Made by a program: the position numbers and the translations under genes. From assembly GCA_015179045.1 (NCBI GenBank), contig WHUZ01000011.1, positions 124,001 to 188,000 of the forward strand: a stretch of 64,000 nt of DNA, read 5' to 3'. The DNA comes from Kalaharituber pfeilii (Eukaryota > Ascomycota > Pezizomycetes > Pezizales > Pezizaceae). This document shows positions 46,593 through 57,153 of this stretch, piece by piece. How positions within the stretch are numbered: position 1 is the stretch's first letter; each line of letters begins with the position of its first letter. Under the pieces are notes generated by a model. The model saw only the letters and a list, made by a program, of their open reading frames with translations. It did no database searches and was not told the DNA's origin.

Positions 46593-48300
46593 CCCTGCGC
46601 ACGTGGCATGTGCGTAATTTTGGCTGTCTAGATGCGATGGTCATTTACTCGCATCACAGTTTTGAGGAACACTAATGCTGCAAGAACACTGCCATTACAG
46701 GAGAGACATCTCTCAGCGTAAAACGTAAGAGGACAGCTCTCGTAACAGCTGATGGGGCATGTTTGGGGCGGACTGTTTAGATGTGCAGGATATCGAAATT
46801 ATGGAGGCATATAGCCTCGTGACAAGGGGCATTGGCCAATGGAGGTATGTGGACAAGTTCGTGCAGCTCCTTCAGTAAGTACATAAGTAAGTACTTCTTA
46901 CCAATGCATATATGCAAGTAGTCATAAATTAAAGCACTCTTTCCCGCACAGGGGGCGTGCGATCGCGATGGCTATTGCAAAAGCGGGGAGAAGAATTAAG
47001 TATACATTCGTACCTGAACGGGTTTGCATCAGAGGCTCGGATTAAAAGTAGAGTATTATATAGTATATCAGAGAGGACGAAAGTAGTTTGGCTTTGGATG
47101 AAAGAGTTCCTTGCTCTTGCCTATTTGCTCTACCACTTTGTAATTCGCTGCTCTAGTGTTAGCCGTTAGAGTGCCACCCTGAATCCGACCAATACAGACA
47201 GTATAGTGCACCGTTTCACAGCTCCCAATCTCTCTGAACGCCTCGACTGTGGAAATGTATGTACTAACAATAATGCCATGTGCAAGAAAGCAACGATTTT
47301 TCGGACTTCAACTGCGAATTCTTACATGCGGCATCCCCTAAGGGGTTAGTGCAGCCATATTAATGTGGAACACTGCAGTAATATCGACAAAAACGTATAC
47401 ACATTAATTGTCGCTGCTTATTCTGGGTTTCGCTGCGAGTTACAGCCAACCAGCGGCCTATATTCCTCCGTATAGAAACTTGTCTCGCTCCCCCAATGCA
47501 CCCCAATCATCCTCTTCTGTTGCTTCTACCACAATATCTATCCAAGTGCTCTTCAGTTTTCAAAAGCCCATTATTAGTTATCACAACGGTCGTTCCATCC
47601 TCTCTTTCGTTTGCAATCTGGGAGGCACATGCTCCAGAGGACCTTTCCCACTTCCCGAGCCTCCTCTGGCCCCTCTACTTCCGCCTCCTGAGAAGTATTG
47701 CTGGTCGTCTTGTCCTTTGGGGCGAGAGATCTCGGGGCATGGTGCAACCTTGCGGACTCGGTTCATCGATTTCGGGTCATTGTCCTGTAAAACAGCTCTC
47801 CCATAGCGCCGGACATTAGCCTAGGCTAATAATCATATGCCACAGGGCGTAGGAATTCATACAATTTTTGGATCATGGGACGCTCCACTAGCAATTGGAT
47901 GCTCCTTTTCTGACATCTTATATTTTTTCTTGTAGGCGAATTACTGTAGGGACGCAACGATGAGGCGGAATGTCAATTTTATTGTGCTGTTGTTATGGCT
48001 TTGAATTTACTATCTTCCATGGAGAGGGGTCTCATCATTAACTCCTTTCTGGTCTTATAATGTATGTCTAGTGAATGTCAGTTTGACGAATTTGTGTGGG
48101 TTGCATTCAACGTCAGACTGACGAATTGCCCCAGAGCTCACGTGACCTTAAACAATTCAGATGAAGAAACTTGATCCCAACTTCAACTATGTTAATTACT
48201 GGTACAAACCCTGAACATTATCTCATGCCTTACAGGTCCGTAACCGCTATTGTTTTTGCGTCTCTATTAGCTTGCGTACATTAAGGTGACATTATTGAGG
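46592..48300. other. No supported gene
   Basis: An open frame of 132 codons at 47408-47806 is Ser/Pro-rich. A minus-strand frame over part of the same stretch is Gly/Lys-rich. Neither shows a domain. Nothing else was recognised. Confidence 0.45.
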
Positions 48301-48301
48301 C

Positions 48302-49190
48302 TTACCTCCGTTGTAATAATGGATTGTCTGGTCCGCACATCCAGCCGGTTTGGTAGGCATATGGTCCCAAATTCACATATACATGTTGGTCTTCGCAAAC
48401 TAACCAAGCTGCATTGTTTGGTCTGCTAATGCCGGGGGTGCTCCATTGCAAAGTATCCCCGGAGAAGGAGAATGTTCCGTAGGGATCAGGGGTAGTAGAC
48501 CAAGTAAGTAAAAGTGTCATTTCACTTCCTGCTCGTGGGGTCACTTTCCCGTAGAGATATGTGCCTGGCTTATCGTTTGAGGAAATAAGTTGACCGTTGA
48601 TAACTTTGAGTTGACCAGCGGTGCCCCCTGATTTCAAGACGGCACTGCTAACAGCACCCACAAGTAAACAATTGACGTCAATAAAATGCAAAACAGAGTT
48701 AGACTAGGGTGGCCATACGGGGAGTATCTCCTTGAAAATACAAGTGGAAATTTGGTGGGGCTACAGCTCTGATCCAGTACCACCCAGGGAGCAGAATAGA
48801 ACTAGGGCCAGCATCTGTAGCTTGAGATGCTGCACTGGTGGTGATGGTGGTGCTAGTAACGCCCCCTGCCCGCGTGGTCGTTGAGCTCAGGCGCGTTCTG
48901 GTTGTTGGAGATGGAGCAGCAGCCCCAGGTTGGCGTTCTGCAATGGTCATACTGGTTATCAACAAGCTGAGTATAGATTGAAACAATGCAAGTAATAGTC
49001 ATATTCAGTGTTACACAACCGCTTCCAACAACGCAAGTGGTCTGCCCAGTCCAGTTGATTCCTCCACACTAGACATTGCGAGTCAGCAGTCGACGATTTG
49101 GGGAAACAGAAAGATGGAAATGATAACCTGTCACCAACTGGAGACTGTGCGGCTACGGTGGAAGCTGCGATTAAAGCAACAAAGTTTCAT
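48302..49190 (-). pseudogene. Broken secreted protein with N-terminal CBM1 (cellulose-binding) module
   Basis: Intact members are secreted and bind cellulose through CBM1. On the minus strand, from about 49180 downward, there is a signal-like FVALIAASTVAAQ. An intron of about 60 nt (GT-AG, near 49122-49064) follows. A CBM1 segment CGGINWTGQTTCVVGSGC is next, then a Thr/Ser-rich linker (TTTRAGGVTSTTITTSAASQ). The C-terminal domain contains GWYWIRAVAPPNFHLYFQ, a probable intron near 48723-48650, GQLKVINGQLI, YGTFSFSGDTLQWSTPG and AAWLVCEDQHVYVNLGPYAY. Breaks: the start codon and signal peptide are one base out of frame. The CBM1 C-terminus (YYLHC) is in a different frame from its N-terminus. 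The join to the linker would create TAA. The final residues also appear shifted. The function of the C-terminal domain is unknown to me. Confidence 0.75.
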
Positions 49191-49199
49191 CCGTCTCCA

Positions 49200-50470
49200 T
49201 ACAATTGATTGAAGTTAATTACTAGCCAAGCTTTATTGCAGGGACAGGACTATATCCTAGATTCCGCAGCAAATTTGTGTGTTAATCCACGGAGAAAGAA
49301 CCCAACGGGCCGGTAGAGAATCCGCCGTTGACTCTCCTCAGCGAGGGCAGGTAGCACATTTCCGCTGGTGGGGAATGATTTGTCAATTGCAATACCCTGG
49401 CATTTAATCCGGTTTGAGGTATGATAGGTTTTGACCCTGAGCACGAAAGATTAAGAGGCAGGCATCTGTGCGACTGGGATTAACATGTGCCGAGTCCCGG
49501 TTAACCAGATGAGCGGAAAAATTTTCTTCCGGGCATCGCGGAACATTTAAACATAATAAGCATAACAAATCTCAGCGGGAGATGCGCTCTGAAACAGATC
49601 TGATGTGGACACGCATGCACACATGCACACACGCAGCGTGCAGTAAGCGCCCGCTGTGTACAGTGATGTATATACTTCAGGGCAACCGGAGGGCAAGGCA
49701 GAGGAGACAAAGGCTCGGGGAACAGCACCAATATAATGTGGCTCTACGCGGCGGGAGCTCTGCTTCGCCGCAGCACGGCCGAGGCGCACGACGAGGCAGG
49801 AATCAGGAATGCGGCTGCCGGACAGCACTCGACGCGGCCGTAGGGCTCTGGGGCCTGGGGCCTGCAGCAGCGGCCGTCTCGAGCGTCAGGTGTTGGCGTG
49901 TTGGCGTGTTGGGGTGCTGGCAGGCTGAGCCCGCGCTGTAGGTCAAGCCTTGTGCGCTAGCCCCGAACAGGAAGCCACGGCGCCGCGTGCTGTCCCAATC
50001 GGGAAGCAACCGCGATGCCGCCGCGGTGCGGACGAAGCAGCCAGGCTGCTCCAGAAGCCCCGCCAGCGCGATACAAAGCGCCATCCAGGCTCGCCTCCGT
50101 CCTCGAGAAAAACCCTCCCAGCCCCGTCACGCTCCCAGCGCACCACTCGCAAGTCCCAGCGGCAACCCCCTCATACGGACGCACTTCCCCCGCTATCGCT
50201 ATATCTTCCATCCCGCCGCATTATTCCCCACGCACACCTGCCGGCTACTGGCATCGGCAGTGATTTCCCGCTCCTCCCGTATCGGACAGCATACAACATC
50301 TGGCCCCACCGCAGACCGTTTTGGGCCGGAGGAATTGCTTCTTACTTGTATCACAAAGTAACTGCAGCAGCATTGCCAGCGTGAAGCTTGTAGGCCTCCC
50401 AGCACCCCCCCCCTTCCGGCATATTATCTAAGCATGCATGAGCTGACTCCCTATCCGTTGCACAAAGACT
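49200..50470. promoter_or_regulatory. GC- and CpG-rich region upstream of the zinc-finger gene
   Basis: From about 49,600 to 50,400 GC and CpG content rise sharply just before the zinc-finger start codon. Overlapping open frames occur in most frames, as expected for stop-poor DNA. A CG-rich core lies at 49760-50060, and a C9-type run lies just upstream of the start (50405-50413). It is a promoter-island candidate. No specific binding sites were recognised. Confidence 0.45.
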
Positions 50471-51486
50471 ATGCCTGAATTCAAGTGGGTATCTGAAGAC
50501 GAGAAGATACACAGACGCCTCGGTGGCTCCGAAAAATTGAAAACCACTTCTGCTGTTACCGCTGCAACGGCTCCAAGCATTCAACGGCCAGCCAGCAAGT
50601 CTCAGGATGAACGAAGCTGCTCCATTTGCGGTTTAGTGTTGCGGGATAAGTGGACGCTAAAGTAAGTCTGCGCGCTATTCTGGGGCGTGGATCGGTACTT
50701 ACTATACTTCATAGTGACCACAAAAAGGTCCACGAGAATTATAGACCTCTAAAGTGTGACATTTGCGGAACACTATTTAAGCGAGGCCGTGACCTCAACA
50801 AGCATAAAAGCGTTAAACGCTGCTCCAAGAAAAGCGGCTTACAAACAACCTGCCATGCATCTAAGGTGGATTCACATAAACATCAAAGAGCAAAGAAAGG
50901 ATTCGACGTTGTTCTCCCCAATTCCTTTGAACAGAATTCACGCAATCAGAATCAAGCGGCTGTTCGATCCGTCAAAAATTCTACATTGAATGGGCAAGTG
51001 AGCGACGCCCAAAATCATGATCTGGCTTGTATCGGAGTGCACATAGGGACACTGCCTCCCAATTATGGTTCTTGGACCAGTATTCAGGAGTTATCTGGAC
51101 AGAGTGAACAGGGGGTACCTAGTAAAGAAGTAGAAGAGATGATGAGGTTTTGGAGCAATGTTTCAAACAACTATCCAAAGGAGCAACTCAATCTAAGTTA
51201 CTATTACAGTGGTGAAAATGATCAAAATACCATCCTTCCACAAAATGACACGATACACTACAACGAGAATTCACCAGAGATTACATCTAACGGAACAACC
51301 AACACCTCCAAGGAAACTTGTAATCTTGAATTCAAGGAAGATATAGGACAACATAATTTATTGTGGAGCTTTGATCCTGAGCACATGTCAACTGATCCTT
51401 GGTACTTTAGTGAAATTGAGCAGCCGTACGGCGGAGAAATTGCAATTCTCTATCCTACATTCCATCCCCAATGCAATTACAACTAG
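50471..51486 (+). CDS. C2H2-type zinc-finger protein, 320 aa
   Basis: Two exons: 50471-50661 and 50715-51486, joined by a 53-nt intron (GTAAGT donor, CATAG acceptor) that splits a codon in phase 2. The joined protein has two fingers around the splice site. The first is CSICGLVLRDKWTLKNDHKK then VH (C-x2-C, H-x3-H, with 13 residues between the pairs). The second is CDICGTLFKRGRDLNKHKSV then KRC (C-x2-C-x12-H-x5-C, a C2HC form). A basic KKSG...KHQRAKK stretch follows. The C-terminal ~200 residues are Asn/Ser/Glu-rich, acidic in places and probably disordered, as in transcription regulators. The start is the first ATG in frame. A DNA-binding role is inferred from the fingers; the target is unknown. 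No disruption was seen. A T-rich 3' flank follows the stop. Confidence 0.85.
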
Positions 51487-54444
51487 TAGACAATGCAGGA
51501 AAATCCAGCAAGACAACAGATAAGGAGACATCCAAAGCATACACTGCTAGCCACAATCCAATGTTAGGGCGGTCTGTTGCGAAAAGAGGTTGCATATATT
51601 GCACTCCAACGAGAAACACGAAATTAGATCCACATACATGATCTCTCCCGGATAGACTTTGGTATTACGACACTGGCAGGCAAGGTTTATGGAACGAGCT
51701 CCGCGGTACACCAACAATCAATTATCCCTCATATGGTGGAATGTCAACATTATGTTAATTTCATTCCTGTCATATATATATATATTGTTGCTGATAGTGT
51801 TTCCTTTCTCTTTTTATTGTCTCTAGCTAGGATTGATCATCTAACTCGTTATCTTGACCAACATAGGGCCATAGCGACAGTTATGTTTCCTTTATTTTTC
51901 AAACATTGTTTTTGTTCCTTCACGTCGTTCTTTTGTTTCCTATCTTTCGTCATGAAATATATATATATATGCCCTCTACATTCTTCCAGTCCGTCTTTTT
52001 TATTTTTACCATCCTGTGCATATACCCTATATATTTTATGCAAGTCTTAGTTTTCTCTCATATTATGACTTTGATATTGCCATTCGCTTTTTCTTGTGTC
52101 ATTTTTGGTCCTGCTTTTGTCATGATTCTGTATAGTCTTGTTATCTGGAAGCTGTGAGGTTATGATATGCTCTAACAGCTGCATTTGTGCGCTTATGCCA
52201 CCTCTTGTATGAGGAAGCTGGGATATATATTCTTAGAGTGGAGGAATCTTATCTTGATTTTATCATAGCTTCGGCTTGTATACTACAGAGATTGTGGAAA
52301 GGTATCCCTGTATAAAGAAAAAGAATTTGATAGTAGAGCATGATTATAGAGCTTGGAAATGGTTAGGAACTCCCTGTTTACAGGGGCTTAGAGTTACAGA
52401 GTAATATTTACTATTGTTAGAAAGTGGTAATCTACGTACTTGTAGGAACAAGTCTGAAAGGATGCAAAATGTCTCCTTCAATACACAATATCACTTGAGT
52501 GGAATGTTGCAGATCTGTGCATAGTTGATATAGTGAACATCTATTATGCACACATTGAGCATCCTACTGAAGTCAGCTCCATTTGATATCCCCATTCCCC
52601 CCTCCCCCGCCCCTGCTGCGCCCCAACGCATGCACTCCTTCCTACCCCATGGCACCGGTCCGGTCCGTTTTCCCTTCTGCCCAGTGCAAGTTCATACACC
52701 GCAAAAGTCTATTTGACTCATGCACAACATGAGTATTCGGTGTCTGTACGCAGCACAGCAAGTTACGCGCATGCTGGATGCACAGAAAGGAAGGGATGAG
52801 TAAGTTAAGGGGAACTGCGCGTGCAAATCGACAAAAAAATGGGGAACAATTCCTGCGCACGGAGTGGAGAAGGGAGGGGCGTGGGGCGTGGGGCCGACTA
52901 AAGTATATATCGATTAAATTGTTGATGCCACCTTGAAGATGTGGAAAATGTTTATAACTTCGTAACACAATTGTGATGCAGGAAAAATTCGGGGTGGCGT
53001 GGTCGGTATTGCGCAAGAATAATAAAAATTAAAATGTTCGTCTGTGCGTCATGCATTTTATGTATGGTATCGAATCAGACTTATCGATATCGCTTAGCTG
53101 CCTAAGTTTACCCGAATAATTTGTGGCGGAGAGCACATGCTGCGATTAATCCGGGTGGGGATTGGTGGGGGTGGCGGGGTGAGCTTAGAGGTGAAGGAGC
53201 GGAGGTAATGACGTTATTTATATATCCGAAACACTGCAAGCCTAAGTCATTGAAACGTTTTCGCCAATCCAATAAGACTTTCCTAGTTGTTTATACATTT
53301 AACTCCATCTAATCTTCGAAGGCGAACAAAAGCAATCGACCCTAGATCTATTATTGTATACTAAGCTCCATGTAGTGCACTGAATAAACTATTGGAACGC
53401 CATCTATCATTGTCAGATAATTTTATGCTGCGCCCTGCTATTATGTGACTGCATAGTTTCCAATCCAAAAGAGAGAAGGAAAAAGAATACTGTAAATTAT
53501 TTTTGGCTTTGAGATTCAAAGTCCCAAACGGTGCAACTAAGTAATTGCATAGGTTTCTGAAAAAAACCTGTGAATCATATAGAAAATAGTAGTTGTACTG
53601 TCTGTAAGTGTGTACTCTGCTTGGTGTGTAGTTCTATCATTCTACTGGTACTGGGACATTGGTCGCCATGGCAACGGTTAACTCCTATGCATGGACGTAG
53701 CGTCGAACGTACGTGCGCAGAAGGTTGCACTTACTGTGAAACCTCAAACTAGGACTAGTGAACTTGGGCCCAAAATTTGCTGCGTATGAGCCCGCATGGT
53801 GCGCACGTGCTCAATTACGGCGGTATTCTTGAGCTCAAAACGAGTGATTATATATAGGCACATAAAATAGTTTCTTGCTCGAATACCCTAACTGTTCCCT
53901 ACAATTCTGATGCTATATTATTAGAAAGTCGACATATTACCTACCTGTATCCTTCCACGCGCAACCAAATTCAAAAAATTCAAGGGCTCAGAACATTGGT
54001 CAGTACTGGCTAACTAGCATGTGGCCACCTCGCGACCGCGAGGGTGAGTGTAGGTGTAGCGGTAGTGGATAAGGGACCCGTAAAGTCGGCGTCAAGTGAC
54101 TGTACACTCTTTACCAGTTCCATGACCGTACAATCTCGTTTCTCTGCATTTATTCATATCAGTATATTCTCATTGTTATTTATAATATCACGTAATCCCA
54201 CTCCTGCATCCACGGAGCTCTAGTATTAATTTTATATATTTTATGGAGTATAATGCTAATAATTGTAGAACCTATGGATAGCGAAACCCTCGTTACAGCC
54301 CATAAACTCTACCTAAATTCCGGTTAATATCTACCCACACTGATATTGCTCAGATGTCCAGCATATGCCCTTTTAGGTGTACCCAGCTTTATTATCCGCC
54401 CTATAGACCCACGTATAAATGCTATGCAAGTGAGGATATTAACA
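51487..54444. other. No supported gene; T-rich 3' flank, then gene-poor DNA
   Basis: 51,700-52,150 is T-rich and yields hydrophobic artefact frames. TATA simple repeats lie at 51774-51785 and 51957-51970. The remainder has only short frames without domains. Confidence 0.5.
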
Positions 54445-54521
54445 GGTATAAGGTGATTTTTTATTTTTTTTTTTATTTTTTTTATATCATTAATCGCTTG
54501 CCGCCCTGGTATAAGGTGATT
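54445..54521 (-). mobile_element. 49-bp LINE-end insertion with perfect 14-bp target duplication (family A)
   Basis: The insert is 54459-54507, flanked by GGTATAAGGTGATT (54445-54458 and 54508-54521). On the minus strand it reads AGGGCGGCAAGCGATTAATG then ATATA and an A-rich tail of about 25 nt. The body equals only the last ~24 nt of the LINE family seen at 38.4 and 58.4 kb. It is an extreme 5' truncation. Confidence 0.88.
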
Positions 54522-54764
54522 AAGAAGTTACAAAAGGATATAATTAATAAAGCTGGAATGATGGAAAGAGGATATAAGAAAGTGGAAGAATTGAAGGTTG
54601 AGGGTGATGATGAAGAGTAGACATAGCTATCGCTATCTATAGAGTGCTTGCGATTTAAAAAACAGAAAGGGTGGGGAATGGAGCCGGAGTCAGTAGGTAC
54701 TGTAGTAGGCGATGATTATAACCTTTAGCAGGTGCCCCTTTATCACCCTGCCATACTGTACCAG
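54522..54764. other. Short interval before the minisatellite; nothing recognised
   Basis: AT-rich, with purine-rich coding-like triplets near 54560-54620 but no domain or splice evidence. Confidence 0.4.
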
Positions 54765-56300
54765 TCCAGCGCATTCTCATTTTGCCCCATCTCACACCAT
54801 CGAGAGTAATCTGCCATACCTGTAAAATTGTAAATTGAGCGCATTTTGGCATATCTCGTACCATCAAAGCAGGTCTTGTTGTATCTGTCAAATTAAGCCA
54901 TACCGCCTCACTTTGCACCATAGAAAGGGGCCAGCCTTAACTGTGAATTGAGCTCATTTTACCATGTTCCACGCTGCCAGGTGGGTCCTGCCGTACCTGT
55001 CAAATTTGGCTCATTCTGCTGTTCTCACATTGTGGAAAGAGTCCGGTGATACTTGTCAACTTGAGCTCATTCTGCCTCATCTCACGCCATCGAAAGGAAG
55101 CTGTCATACCCTGTTAAATTGAGCTCATTCTGCCTCATCTCACACCATCGAGAGAGACTGCCATTCCTATTGAATTCGGCTCATTCTGCTGCATCTCACA
55201 TTATTGAGGAGCTGTCATGCCTGTAAAATTATGCTCGCCCTGCTGTATCTCATGTTGGCAAGAGAGATCTACCAATCCCTGTCAAATTCGGCTTATTCTG
55301 CTGCATCTCCCAGGCTGAAATAGACCTGCCATACCTGTCAAATTCGACTCTCGTTCTGCTGCATCTTGTGCTATCGAATAACTATCAAATTGTGCTCATT
55401 CTACTATATCTCATAATGCGAAAAGAGTCCTATTATACCTGTCAAATTTGGCTCACTCTGCTACTCTCCTGTGGAAAGGTGCTACTATACCTATCAAATT
55501 GAGTTCGTTTTACTACATCTCACGCTGGTAAGAGAGGTGTGCCATACTTATGAAATTTGGCTCATTCTTTTGTATCTCGTGCCATAGAAGAGTCTTGCCA
55601 TACCTATATACTTGTTAAAGTTAGTTTATTCTACTGTATCTTGTATTGTCAAGGGAGACCTACACACCGGTCCAATTGAGTTCATTTTGCTGCATCTCGT
55701 GCTATCAAGAGAGACCTACTCTTTTTTTTTTTTTTTTAATTTCACGTAACTCCGCTTGCAGCTATTCGCCATGGCAGGGCAAGAGAGACCTACTATACCT
55801 GTCAAATTCAGCTCATTCTGCTGCTCTGACGCTATGGAAAGAGTCCTGTAATACTTGTCAACTTAAGCTCATTCGGCCACATCTTGCGCCATTGAGGGAA
55901 AGCTGTCATACCTGTTAAATTGAGCTTATTCTGCCTCATTTTTCCCTGTCAAGGTCATATCTGTCAACTTGACCACATCTTACGCCATTGAGGGAGACTG
56001 TTATACCTATTAAATTCGGCTTATTCTGCTGCATCTCACACCATTGAGGAGCTATCATACCTGTAAAGTGCCTGTAAAATTCGGCTCATTTTGCTGCATC
56101 TTGCGAGGTAATATAGACCTACCATACCTATCACATTTGACTCGTTCTGCTGCATGTCGCACTATTGAGGAGCTGCCCTGCCTGTCGAATTGAGGAGCTG
56201 TCATGCCTATCAAATTGAGGAGCTGTCGTGCCTGTTAAATTGAGGAGCTGTTGTGCCTGTCAAAGTACCTGTCAAATTCGGCTCATTTTGCTGCATCTCG
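54765..56300. repeat. Degenerate minisatellite, unit about 55-65 bp, roughly two dozen units
   Basis: The recurring parts of each unit are a CTGTCAAATTNGGCTCATTC segment, a TGCTGCATCTCACACCATCG segment, and a GAGAGACTGCCATAC segment. Units differ by substitutions and small indels, and a short variant (GAGGAGCTGTC.TGCCTGT) is amplified near 56165-56260. Stops occur in all frames, so it is not a protein repeat. The array is interrupted by a retroposon at 55721-55780. Confidence 0.85.
55707..55794 (-). mobile_element. Micro-retroposon, family B, copy 3 (in the minisatellite)
   Basis: The insert 55721-55780 (60 bp) is flanked by the perfect 14-bp repeat AAGAGAGACCTACT (55707-55720 and 55781-55794). 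The minus-strand body begins GCCCTGCCATGGCGAATAGC and continues TGCAAGCGGAGTTACGTGAA, then ATT and about 16 A. Two transitions separate it from copy 2 in the GGGGTCACGTG part. Confidence 0.88.
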
Positions 56301-56301
56301 G

Positions 56302-56536
56302 TTGAGGTTCTGGAGAATGTGAACATTTCACATAAAGGGATTGCAGTGATAGATACGGCCAATTGCAACTCCTCATTGTCGTGGTGTCTATTTCCGTGAA
56401 GGTTGATTCCATACGAAATGTGATGGAAACTCTTGATATAGGTATTGTCGGGCGTTTGGCATATTCCACATTAATATGTGCCTTATGACGAAGGTTCAGG
56501 AGTATGTTGAGGTTCAGGAGTATGTGAACATTTCAC
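56302..56536. repeat. Direct repeat of ~30 bp flanking 175 bp
   Basis: TTGAGGTTCTGGAGAATGTG plus AACATTTCAC at 56302-56331 recurs with about two mismatches at 56507-56536. A partial copy (AAGGTTCAGGAGTATG) lies at 56491. Further on, GGTGTACGCCAAGAG is repeated at 56592 and 56611. Confidence 0.65.
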
Positions 56537-57016
56537 TCAGTACGTTGATATGGTATTCGCGGTTGTCGCCAAGGTCTTTTTTGACAGGGGTTCGGTGTAC
56601 GCCAAGAGTTTGGTGTACGCCAAGAGGGATGTAACTCAGTACTATAATAGATGAGAACCGCTTTTGGCTGCTAGAAAAGGCCCATTACTAACGATACCAA
56701 AAATAGCCTCTCGGAGCTGCCTCAATAAACGTATACATACCTCAAGCCATTTCAGCAGACCTTCCTTACCCGCCTCTTAAATTTCAGCGGAAGCTTTGAA
56801 TCTACCAAATAGCATACCAAAACCAGCATTATGTGGACACTTAATATTGGCGCTTCCTGCCTGCTCCAGCTTCGAGTCCCTTGGTGACACGGAGTGCGGG
56901 AGAAATGTCCCTGTGTAAGATGTTTGGCCAGAGACTCATATTAGAGAACCCTCGAAATCAATATTTAGGTCGCTATTCAATTGAGGGACTCGTTAAACAT
57001 GCCTCAGTTTCCACCA

Positions 57017-57153
57017 TAGGCTGGTAGCCTGTATGCGGGGTTATGTGACCCCCCAAAAATATATATACCTCAGTATCATTGACCTTTGTAATCACCTCCT
57101 TTCATCCTCGTTTTCTTTTTGTCACATAACCTCGCATACAGGCTACCAGGCTA
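57017..57153. mobile_element. 137-bp palindromic MITE with 29-bp inverted repeats
   Basis: Left arm 57021-57049 begins CTGGTAGCCTGTATGCGGGG and ends TTATGTGAC. The right arm 57121-57149 is its complement with one mismatch. TA occurs just outside both arms (57017-57018 and 57152-57153). The ~70-bp interior is AT-rich. It sits at the 3' end of the aldehyde dehydrogenase relic. Confidence 0.75.

Noticed and set aside
46399..46675. His-Thr repeat proteins
   Set aside because: They are translations of the AC microsatellite.
49582..50405. Many overlapping open frames upstream of the zinc-finger gene
   Set aside because: Same GC-rich artefact; none shows a family motif.
51733..52157. Two overlapping hydrophobic open frames after the zinc-finger gene
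   Set aside because: Same T-rich 3'-flank artefact as downstream of the RdRP.
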